DNA from: Actinobacillus indolicus
Lineage (GTDB): Bacteria > Pseudomonadota > Gammaproteobacteria > Enterobacterales > Pasteurellaceae
NCBI RefSeq assembly: GCF_004519515.1
Contig: NZ_CP038145.1
Coordinates: 186,001 to 250,000 of the forward strand
Direction: 5' to 3'
Length of the DNA: 64,000 nt
The translations under genes were made by a program, and so were the position numbers. Below are positions 7,952-16,532 of this stretch, in pieces. Each line of letters starts with the position of its first letter. The stretch's first letter is position 1. The notes below the pieces were generated by a model. The model was not told the origin of the DNA and made no database searches. It was given only the letters and a program-made list of their open reading frames with translations.

Positions 7952-9592
7952 ATGAAAGAAAAGGTAGTTGTTGATAAAGCGATTTCACTCTATACCGAAT
8001 CATTCGGCGACCCGGCCCATGAACCCATTATCCTGATCATGGGGGCAATGTCGTCTGCGGTGTGGTGGCCTGATGAGTTTTGCTCCCAACTAGCCAAAAT
8101 GGGTCGCTATGTGATCCGGTACGACCACCGTGATACCGGGAAATCAACAAGCTATGAGCCAGGTCAAGCTCCATATTCCGTTGAAGAATTAGCAGATGAT
8201 GTGGTTCGCGTCATTGATGGTTATGGTCTGGAAGCTGCTCATTTAGTCGGCATGTCTTTGGGGGGATTTCTTTCCCAGCTTGTAGCTCTCAAGTATCCGA
8301 AACGTGTGAAGAGCTTGACGCTGATTGCTTCAGAACGGCTTGCAGATGCAGATCCTGATATGCCCGCTTTTGATCCTGCCATCATTGAGTATCACCAACG
8401 GGCGGAATCGCTGGATTGGTCTGATAGAGATGCTGTCGTCGCGTATCAGGTCGGAGCGTGGCGAATCAACTCAGGTACTGCGCATGCTTTTGACGCTGAG
8501 AAGATACAAAATATCGCTGAGTTAAATTTTGATCGCACTCCGAATATCCTGACAACATTCAACCACACTACTTTAGGTGGTGGCGAGAGATGGCTCGGGA
8601 GATTAAATGAGATAGCTGTACCAACTTTGATCATTCACGGCACGGAGGATCCTGTACTTCCTTATGTGCATGGGTTGGCACTGAAAGATGCGATTCGTGG
8701 TTCAAAAATGCTGACACTCGAAGGCACGGGACATGAGTTGCATCATGAAGACTGGCCGAGGATTATCCAGGCGATTAAGGGGCAAACGGCGTTAAACATC
8801 ATGAGGGAAGCGGTGATCGCCGAAGTATCGACTCAACTATCAGAGGTAGTTGGCGTCATCGAGCGCCATCTCGAACCGACGTTGCTGGCCGTACATTTGT
8901 ACGGCTCCGCAGTGGATGGCGGCCTGAAGCCACACAGTGATATTGATTTGCTGGTTACGGTGACCGTAAGGCTTGATGAAACAACGCGGCGAGCTTTGAT
9001 CAACGACCTTTTGGAAACTTCGGCTTCCCCTGGAGAGAGCGAGATTCTCCGCGCTGTAGAAGTCACCATTGTTGTGCACGACGACATCATTCCGTGGCGT
9101 TATCCAGCTAAGCGCGAACTGCAATTTGGAGAATGGCAGCGCAATGACATTCTTGCAGGTATCTTCGAGCCAGCCACGATCGACATTGATCTGGCTATCT
9201 TGCTGACAAAAGCAAGAGAACATAGCGTTGCCTTGGTAGGTCCAGCGGCGGAGGAACTCTTTGATCCGGTTCCTGAACAGGATCTATTTGAGGCGCTAAA
9301 TGAAACCTTAACGCTATGGAACTCGCCGCCCGACTGGGCTGGCGATGAGCGAAATGTAGTGCTTACGTTGTCCCGCATTTGGTACAGCGCAGTAACCGGC
9401 AAAATCGCGCCGAAGGATGTCGCTGCCGACTGGGCAATGGAGCGCCTGCCGGCCCAGTATCAGCCCGTCATACTTGAAGCTAGACAGGCTTATCTTGGAC
9501 AAGAAGAAGATCGCTTGGCCTCGCGCGCAGATCAGTTGGAAGAATTTGTTCACTACGTGAAAGGCGAGATCACCAAGGTAGTCGGCAAATAA
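7952..9592 (+). CDS. In-frame fusion: EstX-type alpha/beta hydrolase and AadA1
   Basis: One 546-residue frame. Residues 1-283 are an alpha/beta hydrolase matching the EstX integron-cassette esterase family, related to the macrolide esterase EstT: oxyanion region ILIMGAMSSAVWW, nucleophile elbow GMSLGGF, acid Asp in HGTEDPVLP and catalytic His in GTGHELHHEDW. Residues 284-546 are complete AadA1. There is no stop codon and no recognisable attC between the two; instead GTTAAAC (8791-8797), a cassette core-site heptamer, lies just before the aadA1 ATG. The frame is open back to 7874 with several Met codons; 7952 is chosen because the hydrolase fold begins there and AAGG precedes it at a usable distance. 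Macrolide hydrolysis by this copy is an inference from the family. Confidence 0.8.
   Translation: MKEKVVVDKAISLYTESFGDPAHEPIILIMGAMSSAVWWPDEFCSQLAKMGRYVIRYDHRDTGKSTSYEPGQAPYSVEELADDVVRVIDGYGLEAAHLVGMSLGGFLSQLVALKYPKRVKSLTLIASERLADADPDMPAFDPAIIEYHQRAESLDWSDRDAVVAYQVGAWRINSGTAHAFDAEKIQNIAELNFDRTPNILTTFNHTTLGGGERWLGRLNEIAVPTLIIHGTEDPVLPYVHGLALKDAIRGSKMLTLEGTGHELHHEDWPRIIQAIKGQTALNIMREAVIAEVSTQLSEVVGVIERHLEPTLLAVHLYGSAVDGGLKPHSDIDLLVTVTVRLDETTRRALINDLLETSASPGESEILRAVEVTIVVHDDIIPWRYPAKRELQFGEWQRNDILAGIFEPATIDIDLAILLTKAREHSVALVGPAAEELFDPVPEQDLFEALNETLTLWNSPPDWAGDERNVVLTLSRIWYSAVTGKIAPKDVAADWAMERLPAQYQPVILEARQAYLGQEEDRLASRADQLEEFVHYVKGEITKVVGK
8801..9592 (+). CDS. aadA1: Streptomycin/spectinomycin adenylyltransferase AadA1, ANT(3'')-Ia
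   Basis: 263 residues from MREAVIAEVSTQL to KVVGK, the exact family length. It adenylylates streptomycin at 3'' and spectinomycin at 9. The nucleotidyltransferase motif LYGSAVDGGLKPHSDIDLLV is present, with a third carboxylate in VEVTIVVHDDI. In ordinary cassettes translation starts at this ATG; here the codon is internal to the estX fusion frame, so AadA1 may be made separately, as a fusion domain, or both. Its own attC follows directly. Confidence 0.93.
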   Translation: MREAVIAEVSTQLSEVVGVIERHLEPTLLAVHLYGSAVDGGLKPHSDIDLLVTVTVRLDETTRRALINDLLETSASPGESEILRAVEVTIVVHDDIIPWRYPAKRELQFGEWQRNDILAGIFEPATIDIDLAILLTKAREHSVALVGPAAEELFDPVPEQDLFEALNETLTLWNSPPDWAGDERNVVLTLSRIWYSAVTGKIAPKDVAADWAMERLPAQYQPVILEARQAYLGQEEDRLASRADQLEEFVHYVKGEITKVVGK

Positions 9593-9593
9593 T

Positions 9594-9653
9594 GTCTAAC
9601 AATTCGTTCAAGCCGACGCCGCTTCGCGGCGCGGCTTAACTCAAGCGTTAGGC
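9594..9653 (+). other. attC recombination site (60 bp) of the aadA1 cassette
   Basis: Starts GTCTAAC at 9594 and ends GTTAGGC at 9647-9653, with the internal imperfect palindrome around GACGCCGCTTCGCGGCGCGGC. This is the known 59-base-element of aadA1. No integrase gene is present in the window. Confidence 0.92.
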
Positions 9654-9701
9654 AACCAATCGAGAATCAACCATAAACTACAACGGAGAGTAAAATGGCT
9701 G
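9654..9701 (+). other. 5' stub of a following gene cassette, cut by the IS
   Basis: Between attC and the second IS copy lie 48 bp with GGAGAG, then ATGGCTGC running straight into the IS left end. This looks like a ribosome binding site and the first codons of the next cassette gene. Too short to identify. Confidence 0.45.
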
Positions 9702-10672
9702 CTGAATTTACAATCCAAGTGCAACAAAAAAGAAGTACTCATCAACTAGAATATAATTTTGTTTCCACACAAAAACCACTTCCAAATGATGAGTACTTCC
9801 TACCGACATCTTACAATAAACGAGCGAGAAAAGATAATGATTTTACTCGCACAGGGCAAAAAACAAGCAGAAATTGCCAAAGCACTGGACGTAGCTCCAG
9901 CACCATTTCTCGCGAGCTGAAACGACACGCTCTAGAAAGCTACAGTGCAACGAACGCACAAAACAGCTATTTGAAGCATCGTCAAAATAGCAAAGCACAG
10001 CGCAAATTAGAGCAGCCTGAATATTTCAATTTGGTGCAAGAAAAGTTCTTGACGCAAAACTGGTCGCCTGAACAAATCAGCGCACGATTAAAATTGGAAA
10101 AAAAGGCAAAACACGGCATACAAAAAATCATCATGAAAAACGTGGCAAAATTCAGATATCCAACCATTTGAACGACCGTCCCATTTCGGCGCAAAATCGC
10201 AGTCGCTTTGGACATTGGGAAGCCGATACCGTACTGGGTAAAGCGGGTGGAGCTTGTTTGCTGACGCTGACGGAACGCAAAAGTCGTTTTGAGTTGGTGA
10301 AGAAAATTCCTGCCAAAAAAGCCGAAGCAGTCCAAAAAGCCATGATTGAATTGCTGGATTCACATATATTGCGGTCAATTACGCCAGACCGTGGTAAAGA
10401 ATTTGCCCAACATCGTTTGGTAACAGAAGCACTGGGTGTAGAATTTTACTTCCCCGAGCCGCATCAACCGTGGACACGGGGAACGAATGAAAATACAAAT
10501 GGGTTACTTCGTGAATACTTTCCGAAGCACCAAGACATCAATCAGTGGAGCGAAGTTGATATTCAACAGGTGGTCAATAAACTGAATTTACGACCGCGTA
10601 AATGTTTGGGTTGGAAAACACCTTATGAAGTTTACTTCAAAAAATCGTTGCACTTGGTTTGACAATTCAAGG
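9702..10672 (+). mobile_element. ISApl1-like element, decayed copy
   Basis: 971 bp with both terminal repeats present. Compared with 6697-7766 it has lost 97 bp inside the transposase gene (equivalent of about 7097-7198 reduced to five As), one G in CTGGGACG (now CTGGACG near 9893) and one A in the run after the left repeat, which exactly explains the 99-bp size difference. It ends inside a host or ICE gene remnant. Confidence 0.85.
9786..10662 (+). pseudogene. IS30-family transposase, frameshifted and deleted
   Basis: Same gene as at 6782-7756. The frame is lost at the single-base deletion near 9893, then again at the 97-bp deletion near 10100; the last part (SKNRSRFGHWEADT equivalent to the C-terminus FKKSLHLV) is open from 10168 to 10662 and keeps the catalytic triad region but lacks the DNA-binding domain. 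Non-functional. The ends could still be mobilised by the intact transposase. Confidence 0.88.
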
Positions 10673-10779
10673 TATTGAAAACAAAAGGAGCTTATATCTC
10701 TATATCTAAAGATAAAATCTTGGTACAAGGAGATAAAATGGTTGCTGTGAATGGGGAGAATGTGTCATTGGAGAGTTAG
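10673..10779 (+). pseudogene. 3' remnant of an ICE or chromosomal gene, possibly vgrG-like
   Basis: Directly after the IS right end, a frame encodes about 35 residues (LKTKGAYISISKDKILVQG, then KMVAVNGENVSLES) ending in TAG at 10777-10779. The beta-strand repeat style resembles the C-terminal needle of VgrG/gp5 spike proteins. The rest of the gene is absent, so the IS insertion plus deletion removed it. The family assignment is tentative. Confidence 0.35.
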
Positions 10780-10993
10780 TTTTAACATTATTCACCCCTC
10801 AAAAAAGTTGAACCACACAACCAGCTGATAATATTATTATTGATAAATGTCAATTTTTAGACAAAAGATTGTCGAATTAGTAGGCATAGTAGATAAAATA
10901 TTTCTCTAAAAGCTAAAAAGAGTTTTTTATAGAGCCACTTGTTTCTCTCGGGTAAATTAGCCTAAATATTTCAGATTATTTTTTTGGAGGGGT

Positions 10994-11305
10994 ATGACAA
11001 CTGTAGGAGAGCGTATCAAAACTGAGAGACTAAGACTTAAGCTCTCTCAACGGGATTTTAGTAAACTAATTAATATTAGTGCAGAAGCTCAATTTAAGTA
11101 TGAAAAAAATATATCTCTACCTCGTATTGATTATCTTTTAAAGATTCAAAATATTGGTGTGGATATTAACTATATCTTGCTAGGTTATTCTAACCCTATA
11201 ATTCTTACAGAAAATGAAATTAGCATCTTAACAGCTATTAGAACTTCTAGTGCTATAAAAAACTTTATACTTGGTGGTATAAAAGAATTAAAGTCTAATT
11301 GTTAG
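10994..11305 (+). CDS. Cro/CI-family transcriptional regulator
   Basis: 103 residues. N-terminal helix-turn-helix (ERIKTERLRLKLSQRDFSKLINISAEAQFKYEKNIS...) is a Xre-family domain at about residues 6-62, followed by a short helical C-terminus. GGAGGGG at 10985-10991 is a strong ribosome binding site. It converges on the Mu-type DNA-binding gene and the two overlap by 11 bp at their 3' ends. AT-rich like the rest of the ICE end. Likely controls ICE or prophage-type functions; target unknown. Confidence 0.75.
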   Translation: MTTVGERIKTERLRLKLSQRDFSKLINISAEAQFKYEKNISLPRIDYLLKIQNIGVDINYILLGYSNPIILTENEISILTAIRTSSAIKNFILGGIKELKSNC

Positions 11306-11729
11306 ATGTTTTATATATTGTTTCTGCCATATTAAGAATTATTGTCTTATCCTTTTCTGAACTCTTTCTATAATAACTTAATAAAGCTTCCTCTTCTTTA
11401 GTGACACTTGAATTCTCTCTAATTTTAGATACCCCATTATTAACTAAAACATTCTTTATATCAGAGAGTATTTTGTTTAGGAAATTCTCATTTTCTTTTT
11501 GAATATCATCAATTACCTCTTGCTGTAATAAAGCCTCCTGGGTCACACCTAAACTACATTGTACAGATTTTGGCATATCATAAACATAGTATTCAAAAAT
11601 ATTACCTTTAACTCCTGCGACACGTCGTCTACGCCACTTATCTCGTTTAGCATACAAGATTATACCCTGTGGAGTGGAAGGGAGTCCACCAACAGCCAAA
11701 AGCTCTTTAAGAGTGTACCATTCTTTCAT
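11295..11729 (-). CDS. Mu-type DNA-binding repressor-like protein
   Basis: 144 residues. The N-terminus (KEWYTLKELLAVGGLPSTP, RDKWRRRRVAGVKG, FEYYVYDMPKSVQ) fits the winged-helix Mu DNA-binding domain found at the start of phage Mu repressor and MuA. The remaining two thirds are helical and charged without a transposase core, so this is a regulator rather than a transposase. Its start at 11729 faces three phased 11-bp sites at 11755-11807, suggesting autoregulation and control of the divergent recombinase gene. Confidence 0.65.
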   Translation of the reverse strand: MKEWYTLKELLAVGGLPSTPQGIILYAKRDKWRRRRVAGVKGNIFEYYVYDMPKSVQCSLGVTQEALLQQEVIDDIQKENENFLNKILSDIKNVLVNNGVSKIRENSSVTKEEEALLSYYRKSSEKDKTIILNMAETIYKTSNN

Positions 11730-11754
11730 ATTACCTCATTGACTTTACCTTTCA

Positions 11755-11807
11755 TTTAAGTTAAAGTTGTTTTGATTTAACTTAAACATAGATTTATTTA
11801 AGTTAAA
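11755..11807. promoter_or_regulatory. Three phased operator-like sites
   Basis: TTTAAGTTAAA at 11755-11765, its inverse TTTAACTTAAA at 11776-11786, and TTTAAGTTAAA at 11797-11807. Starts are exactly 21 bp apart, two helical turns, so all lie on the same DNA face. They occupy the space between the minus-strand regulator (start 11729) and the plus-strand recombinase (start 11891). Binding protein is inferred to be one of the two adjacent regulators. Confidence 0.7.
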
Positions 11808-11890
11808 GAATTAAGTCTAACCTAAGAATATTCCCTTAGTCTACATTAAATTTACCGTTATTTAAAGACCACTTAGTTATGGGGTGTAAT

Positions 11891-12790
11891 ATGAGTTTTG
11901 AGCAATTATTGTGTCTATTTTTCTTGGAGCGAAATCACAGACCTGCAACTAGACGCTCTTATCAAAATGTAATAGTACAGATTATTAAATTTTATCCAAA
12001 CAAGGAACCAGAACAATTATCTAAATTTGACTTGTTAGAATGGCGAAAACACTGTCTAGGTAAAATGACTCCAATTACTTGGAATAGCTATGTTAGACAC
12101 CTTAAAGCCATTTTTAATTATGCTATAGATAATGAGTTATTTGAGTATCCTAAAAATTTATTTAAAGGTCTTATGGTAAGACCTGATAAACCAAAGAAAA
12201 AGCTATTAACTGAGAGGCAGATTCATTTTTTAGAAATCTCTTTAGAAAATGAAGAAAAATTACCACATTATTTGCAACCAGCTTATTTTACCAAGGCCTT
12301 AATCTACACTTTGAGATATACTGCTATTAGGCAATCTCAACTCTTACAGCTAAAAATCTCTGATATAGATATGACAAGTAAAATTATAAATATAAGAGCT
12401 GAAACAAATAAAAATCATGAACACCATGAAATTCCAATTTCAGATAAATTATACCCATATTTAAAAAGATTAATATTAGAATTAAGAGCTAGAAGTGTTA
12501 CTTCTGATGAGCAATTGTTTAATATTAATCGTTTTTCACTAGTCACTACATCAAGAAATAAGAATATGACAGAAGGGCAACTAGTTCATTTTTTTCGCCA
12601 TATTTCCAAATTTATAGGATTTAGAGTAACATCACATCGCTTTCGACATACTACAGCGACAGAGGTTTTAAAGCAATCTGGAGATATCTATGCAGTAAAG
12701 CAATTACTTGGGCATAAAGATCTTACTGTAACGTTAACATATATTCATAATGATCCTGAAATGCTAAGAAAACATGTAAATTCCTTATAG
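11891..12790 (+). CDS. Tyrosine recombinase (integrase) 1
   Basis: 299 residues from ATG 11891 (MSFEQLLCLFFLERN); an upstream ATG at 11879 adds four residues, but the GGGGTG between them looks like the ribosome binding site and the related recombinase at 15483 starts at the equivalent point. N-terminal core-binding domain with SAM-like helices, then catalytic domain: Arg in LRYTAIRQSQLLQL, HxxR in SHRFRHTTA, second His in LLGHKDLTVTL and nucleophile Tyr in TLTYIHN. Close in architecture and sequence to integrase 2. AT-rich. Possibly mediates ICE excision/integration or DNA inversion nearby. Confidence 0.82.
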   Translation: MSFEQLLCLFFLERNHRPATRRSYQNVIVQIIKFYPNKEPEQLSKFDLLEWRKHCLGKMTPITWNSYVRHLKAIFNYAIDNELFEYPKNLFKGLMVRPDKPKKKLLTERQIHFLEISLENEEKLPHYLQPAYFTKALIYTLRYTAIRQSQLLQLKISDIDMTSKIINIRAETNKNHEHHEIPISDKLYPYLKRLILELRARSVTSDEQLFNINRFSLVTTSRNKNMTEGQLVHFFRHISKFIGFRVTSHRFRHTTATEVLKQSGDIYAVKQLLGHKDLTVTLTYIHNDPEMLRKHVNSL

Positions 12791-13065
12791 TTAAAATTGA
12801 ATTTTTCTCTAAATAAAATAGTTAAAAGATTCACCTATAAATCTCTATATTTTTATAGCTTTGTAAATATTGATGTTCTAAAGTATTCTATATTTTTACA
12901 TAAATCTTATATACTAAAACGATTTAATAGCTATTTTACATACATTCTCATTTATTTTCTTCATATTAAATGCTTTTTCCCTATAAAAAACTAGAAAGAA
13001 TTAATTTCATTTTTTAAATGCTAATATAGCATGAATTATATTACTTTTTATGATATGGGATAGTT
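12791..13065. other. AT-rich spacer without recognisable genes
   Basis: 275 bp, very AT-rich. The open frames here have no ribosome binding sites or protein-like composition. I see no RNA gene or repeat. Confidence 0.6.
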
Positions 13066-13170
13066 ATGCTAGTAGCTCAACAGATTAAACATAAAATTCA
13101 ACATTTTGAGAATAGTGTTGTATTTTCCTCTAGAGATTTTTTAGAGTTAGGTATCCAAATGTGTGTATGA
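13066..13170 (+). pseudogene. 5' fragment of a DUF6088-type regulator
   Basis: 34 residues (MLVAQQIKHKIQHFENSVVF, then SSRDFLELGIQMCV) resembling the start of DUF6088 proteins (AbiEi-antitoxin-like winged helix), which begin with an IKxRI helix and a VF.xxDF segment. It ends early at a TGA; no continuation is found in the other frames downstream. Remnant. Confidence 0.45.
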
Positions 13171-13434
13171 CTTAATTTACTAAATAATTGTGCAAGTTCA
13201 TTCCCTTCAAAAGAGCTACGAATCCCCTGACTTTTACGGAAACTCCACTCAATACAATGCCTACTTAGATGTTTCCAAAAAAAAGTGCCTATTTCCTAAA
13301 CCAAAACGTTCTTACATTCACTTGGAAAGGCGAAGATTGAAGTAGTTTTCTAACCCCTTTTTCTCAACATATCGGTACTTAAAGAATTTTAGAGTTTGAA
13401 TGAGATTAGATTTTAATTGAGAGGAATTAATCAT
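13171..13434 (-). pseudogene. Degraded minus-strand coding remnants
   Basis: A 38-codon ORF at 13318-13434 (MINSSQLKSNLIQTLKFFKY, ending NLRLSK) and, further along the minus strand, an open stretch encoding WKHLSRHCIEWSFRKSQGIRS look like pieces of one or two decayed genes. I do not recognise the family. There is no intact gene between 12791 and 13560. Confidence 0.3.
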
Positions 13435-13560
13435 AGTATATCCTTCATAGTAGATTAAATATATATTTTAAGAAAATGATAAAATAGTTTCATTAATTTA
13501 TCATTTTTTCACTTCTAAAAAATTGCTCTAATAATCTAAAAGTTATAAGGAAGTTAAATA

Positions 13561-15486
13561 ATGATAAAGATTCTAAGAACACTTATAAAAAAAACAAAAT
13601 CAGTAGCAACAAACACATCAATGGAACAATTATCTATAGGATGGTACGAGCCTTTATCTGCTAATAAATTACTCTCGTCTCCTTTACGTCAACAGTATCT
13701 AAAAACTATTTGGCAGAACGTATCTATGGAGCCACAAATGTTCAATGTTTTGTATAAGACTCCTATAGAAAAATATGCTGAAATAGTTCAGCTTCTTCCA
13801 GCATCAGAATCTCATCATCACTCTCATATAGGCGGAATGCTTGATCACGGGCTTGAAGTAATATCTATTGCAACTAAACTAAGACAAAGCTACATTTTAC
13901 CTCAGAACTCAGCTCCCGAGGAACAAGCGAAACAAAGAGACGTATGGACTGCAGTTGTAATTTATGCTGCATTATTACACGATATAGGCAAAATTGCTGT
14001 AGATATTGAGATTATTCTACAAAATGGTGCAAGGTGGTTTCCTTGGCAAGGTAAGCCTGCACAACCATATAATTTCCGATATATTAAAAATAGAGACTAT
14101 TCATTACACTCTATATTAGGCAGCTTCTTTGCAAATAATCTTATCCCTAAAGAAGCGTTTGACTGGGTTGCTCCTTTTCCACAAGCTTTTTCGAGTTTAA
14201 TGTATTTCATTTCTGGACACCCTGATAAGTCAGGAGTTCTATCAGAAATTATACAAAGAGCAGATCAAATTAGCGTTACCATGGCATTGGGCGGTGATCC
14301 ATCGAAATTATCTGAAAAAACGAAATTATCTTTTGCGAAACAACTACACATAGCATTAAGAAATGTAGTGGAAAAATTTAAGCTTAATTCACCTAAAGGG
14401 GGCTGTGATGGATGGCTAACAGAGGATGGTTTATGGCTAATGAGCAAAAGTACAGCTGATAATATTCGTTCATATTTAATGTTACAAGGAGTATCAGTTC
14501 CAGCTCAAAATGGAAAAATATTTGATGAATTACAAACTCATAGATTGATTCAAAAAACAGATAATGCTACTGCCATTTGGAATGGTAGAGTTATATCTAA
14601 TGCTGGATGGGCTCCACCAAAACCTTTTACTTTGTTAAAAGTTTCTCCAGAAATTATTTGGGATAACTTAGATGATAGGCCCGAAGTATTTGATGGTCGA
14701 ATTGATATTGTTAATGAAAAAGGTGAAGTCACAACTGCCACAGCTCTTAAGTTTGAACCAACCGAAACCCTAGAAACTGAAACATCAGAGTTAGTCGTCC
14801 AAAATGAAGAACAAGAACAGTTCATAACCACAACAAAGACTGTATCAAATGACTTAGTATTAAGTGGCGAAAATTTTCATAAATCAAATGAATCTATGGA
14901 AATAGATTATGTACTTGATATGTTTTCTCCAGTTACTGAGAGAGTTCTACAGGATTCCAATATTTATGAGCCTGCTTTCAATGAAACTGTAAATATTACT
15001 CAAGAAAACAGTACACAAATTACTACCTCAGAACAAAAATACTTAGGCGATGTCGCTCAACTTACTCAAGATAGTCCTAAAATTTACAATGAACACAGCA
15101 TAGATGCTCAGAAGTTCATACAGTGGGTTAAGGCAGGGGTTCTTTCTGGAAGACTGGTCATCAATAGACCAAATGCTAAATTACATATTGTAGAAAAGCA
15201 TATATTTCTTGTTACTCCAAGTATATTTCAGCTATATTTAAAGGAAGTAGCTAATTCTACAGATAAAAAATCTTGGGAGTTACTACAAAAGCAATTCCAA
15301 AATTTAGGCGTACATAAACGTCAGCATACAAGTGACGATAGCAGAAATATTTGGACTTGTTCTATTGTTGGTCCTAATAAACAATCATTTTTAAATGGAT
15401 ATCTGATTGAAGATGTGAAATTGTTTATTGGAGATAAGATATTGTTAAATAATCAGTGGTTAAAATTACAAGGAGATTTACAATGA
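13561..15486 (+). CDS. traI: MOBH-family (TraI_2) relaxase of an ICE
   Basis: 641 residues. The N-terminal TraI_2 domain has the HD-phosphohydrolase-like signature of MOBH relaxases: SHHHSHIGGMLDHGLEV (about residues 81-97) and ALLHDIGKIAVD (about 141-152), preceded by QLLPASESHHHS. The C-terminal part (from about residue 520) resembles the TraI_2 C-terminal domain with the motif QKFIQWVKAGVLSGRL. It would nick ICE DNA at oriT to begin transfer. Ribosome binding site AAGGAAG at 13549-13555. ICEs of the ICEHin1056/ICEPmu1 group carry this gene near the tRNA-Leu end, as here. Its TGA overlaps the ATG of the second integrase (ATGA), implying translational coupling. Confidence 0.82.
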   Translation: MIKILRTLIKKTKSVATNTSMEQLSIGWYEPLSANKLLSSPLRQQYLKTIWQNVSMEPQMFNVLYKTPIEKYAEIVQLLPASESHHHSHIGGMLDHGLEVISIATKLRQSYILPQNSAPEEQAKQRDVWTAVVIYAALLHDIGKIAVDIEIILQNGARWFPWQGKPAQPYNFRYIKNRDYSLHSILGSFFANNLIPKEAFDWVAPFPQAFSSLMYFISGHPDKSGVLSEIIQRADQISVTMALGGDPSKLSEKTKLSFAKQLHIALRNVVEKFKLNSPKGGCDGWLTEDGLWLMSKSTADNIRSYLMLQGVSVPAQNGKIFDELQTHRLIQKTDNATAIWNGRVISNAGWAPPKPFTLLKVSPEIIWDNLDDRPEVFDGRIDIVNEKGEVTTATALKFEPTETLETETSELVVQNEEQEQFITTTKTVSNDLVLSGENFHKSNESMEIDYVLDMFSPVTERVLQDSNIYEPAFNETVNITQENSTQITTSEQKYLGDVAQLTQDSPKIYNEHSIDAQKFIQWVKAGVLSGRLVINRPNAKLHIVEKHIFLVTPSIFQLYLKEVANSTDKKSWELLQKQFQNLGVHKRQHTSDDSRNIWTCSIVGPNKQSFLNGYLIEDVKLFIGDKILLNNQWLKLQGDLQ

Positions 15487-16380
15487 CCTTCCATCAATTG
15501 TTAGAAAATTTTTTTGTACAAAAAATTACGTCCTTATACTGAATTGGGATATCGCAAGATATTCAACCTACTAGAAAAAACCTACCCAGGGGTGAATCCA
15601 AACGATGTCACAATAGAGTTTGTCATTAACTGGAGAAATAAGGTTTTACAAACAGCCAAACCAATAACTTGGAATGGGTATGCAAGGCATCTGAGAAGTG
15701 TTTATAATTTTGGTATAGAAAATGGATTTTTATCTCTAGAAAAGAATCCATTTTCCAAAGTGTTTATTACTGAGGATAGGGTTAAAAAGAAAACATTAAC
15801 TGATGACCAAGTTATCCGTATTATCGACTTTTTATCCAATAGTAGAGAGCTTCCTGAAATATTACAACCTAACTGGTTTAGCTTAGCACTGATCCAAACA
15901 TTAAGATATACAGGTATGAGGCGAAGTCAGCTTATTCAGCTTACAATAGGGGATATTGATTTAGATAATAAGATCATAAAGATTTCATCTCATATCAATA
16001 AAAATCATAATTACCATGAAATCCCGATTTCGAGAAAACTGTTACCTTATTTAAATAGGCTTATTTTTGAATTGCGTCAAAGAAATGCAACACAAGCAGA
16101 TCAATTATTTAACCTAAATCTCGTATCATCTCATACAAGAAGTAGGCATAAAAAAACAACTAGGGATCAAATTAGTCATTTAACTAAAGTCATTTCAAAA
16201 AATGTTGGTTTCCCTATTTCTAGCCATCGTTTCAGGCATACAATAGCAACCAAACTAATGAAAAATGTAGACAATGTATACAATGTTAAACAGTTATTAG
16301 GGCATAGTGACATAAAAGTAACATTAAGCTATATAGAATATAATTGTGAAATGATCCGAAATTGTGTAGATTCTCTATAA
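15483..16380 (+). pseudogene. int: Tyrosine recombinase (integrase) 2, apparent frameshift near the N-terminus
   Basis: From ATG 15483 the frame reads MTFHQLLENFFVQK and then hits TGA at 15540. The remainder (KLRPYTELGYRKIF... to DSL) is in another frame, open from TTG 15514. The break is at a run of six As (15520-15525); losing one A or gaining two restores one protein of about 299 residues aligned end to end with integrase 1. Catalytic residues are all present: Arg in LRYTGMRRSQLIQL, HxxR in SHRFRHTIA, His in LLGHSDIKVTL, Tyr in LSYIEYN. Position next to the attachment site and coupling to the relaxase make it the likely ICE integrase. It may be inactive, rescued by slippage, or the shift may be a sequencing error. 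Confidence 0.75.
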
Positions 16381-16532
16381 AAATGTGATCTTCTGTAAAT
16401 TTTACACAAAAATCTATTTCTAGACTTTACAAGAAAACAGAAAGAAGTAGAATAAATCCTGCTCTTCATACTGTTGTTGGGAGCAGGATTTATTCCTTTA
16501 TTCTTTGAGTTTTTTGTGCAAAGACGATGATT

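Noticed and set aside
12797..12994. 65-codon AT-rich frame after integrase 1
   Set aside because: Low-complexity, no ribosome binding site and no family resemblance; chance frame in AT-rich DNA.
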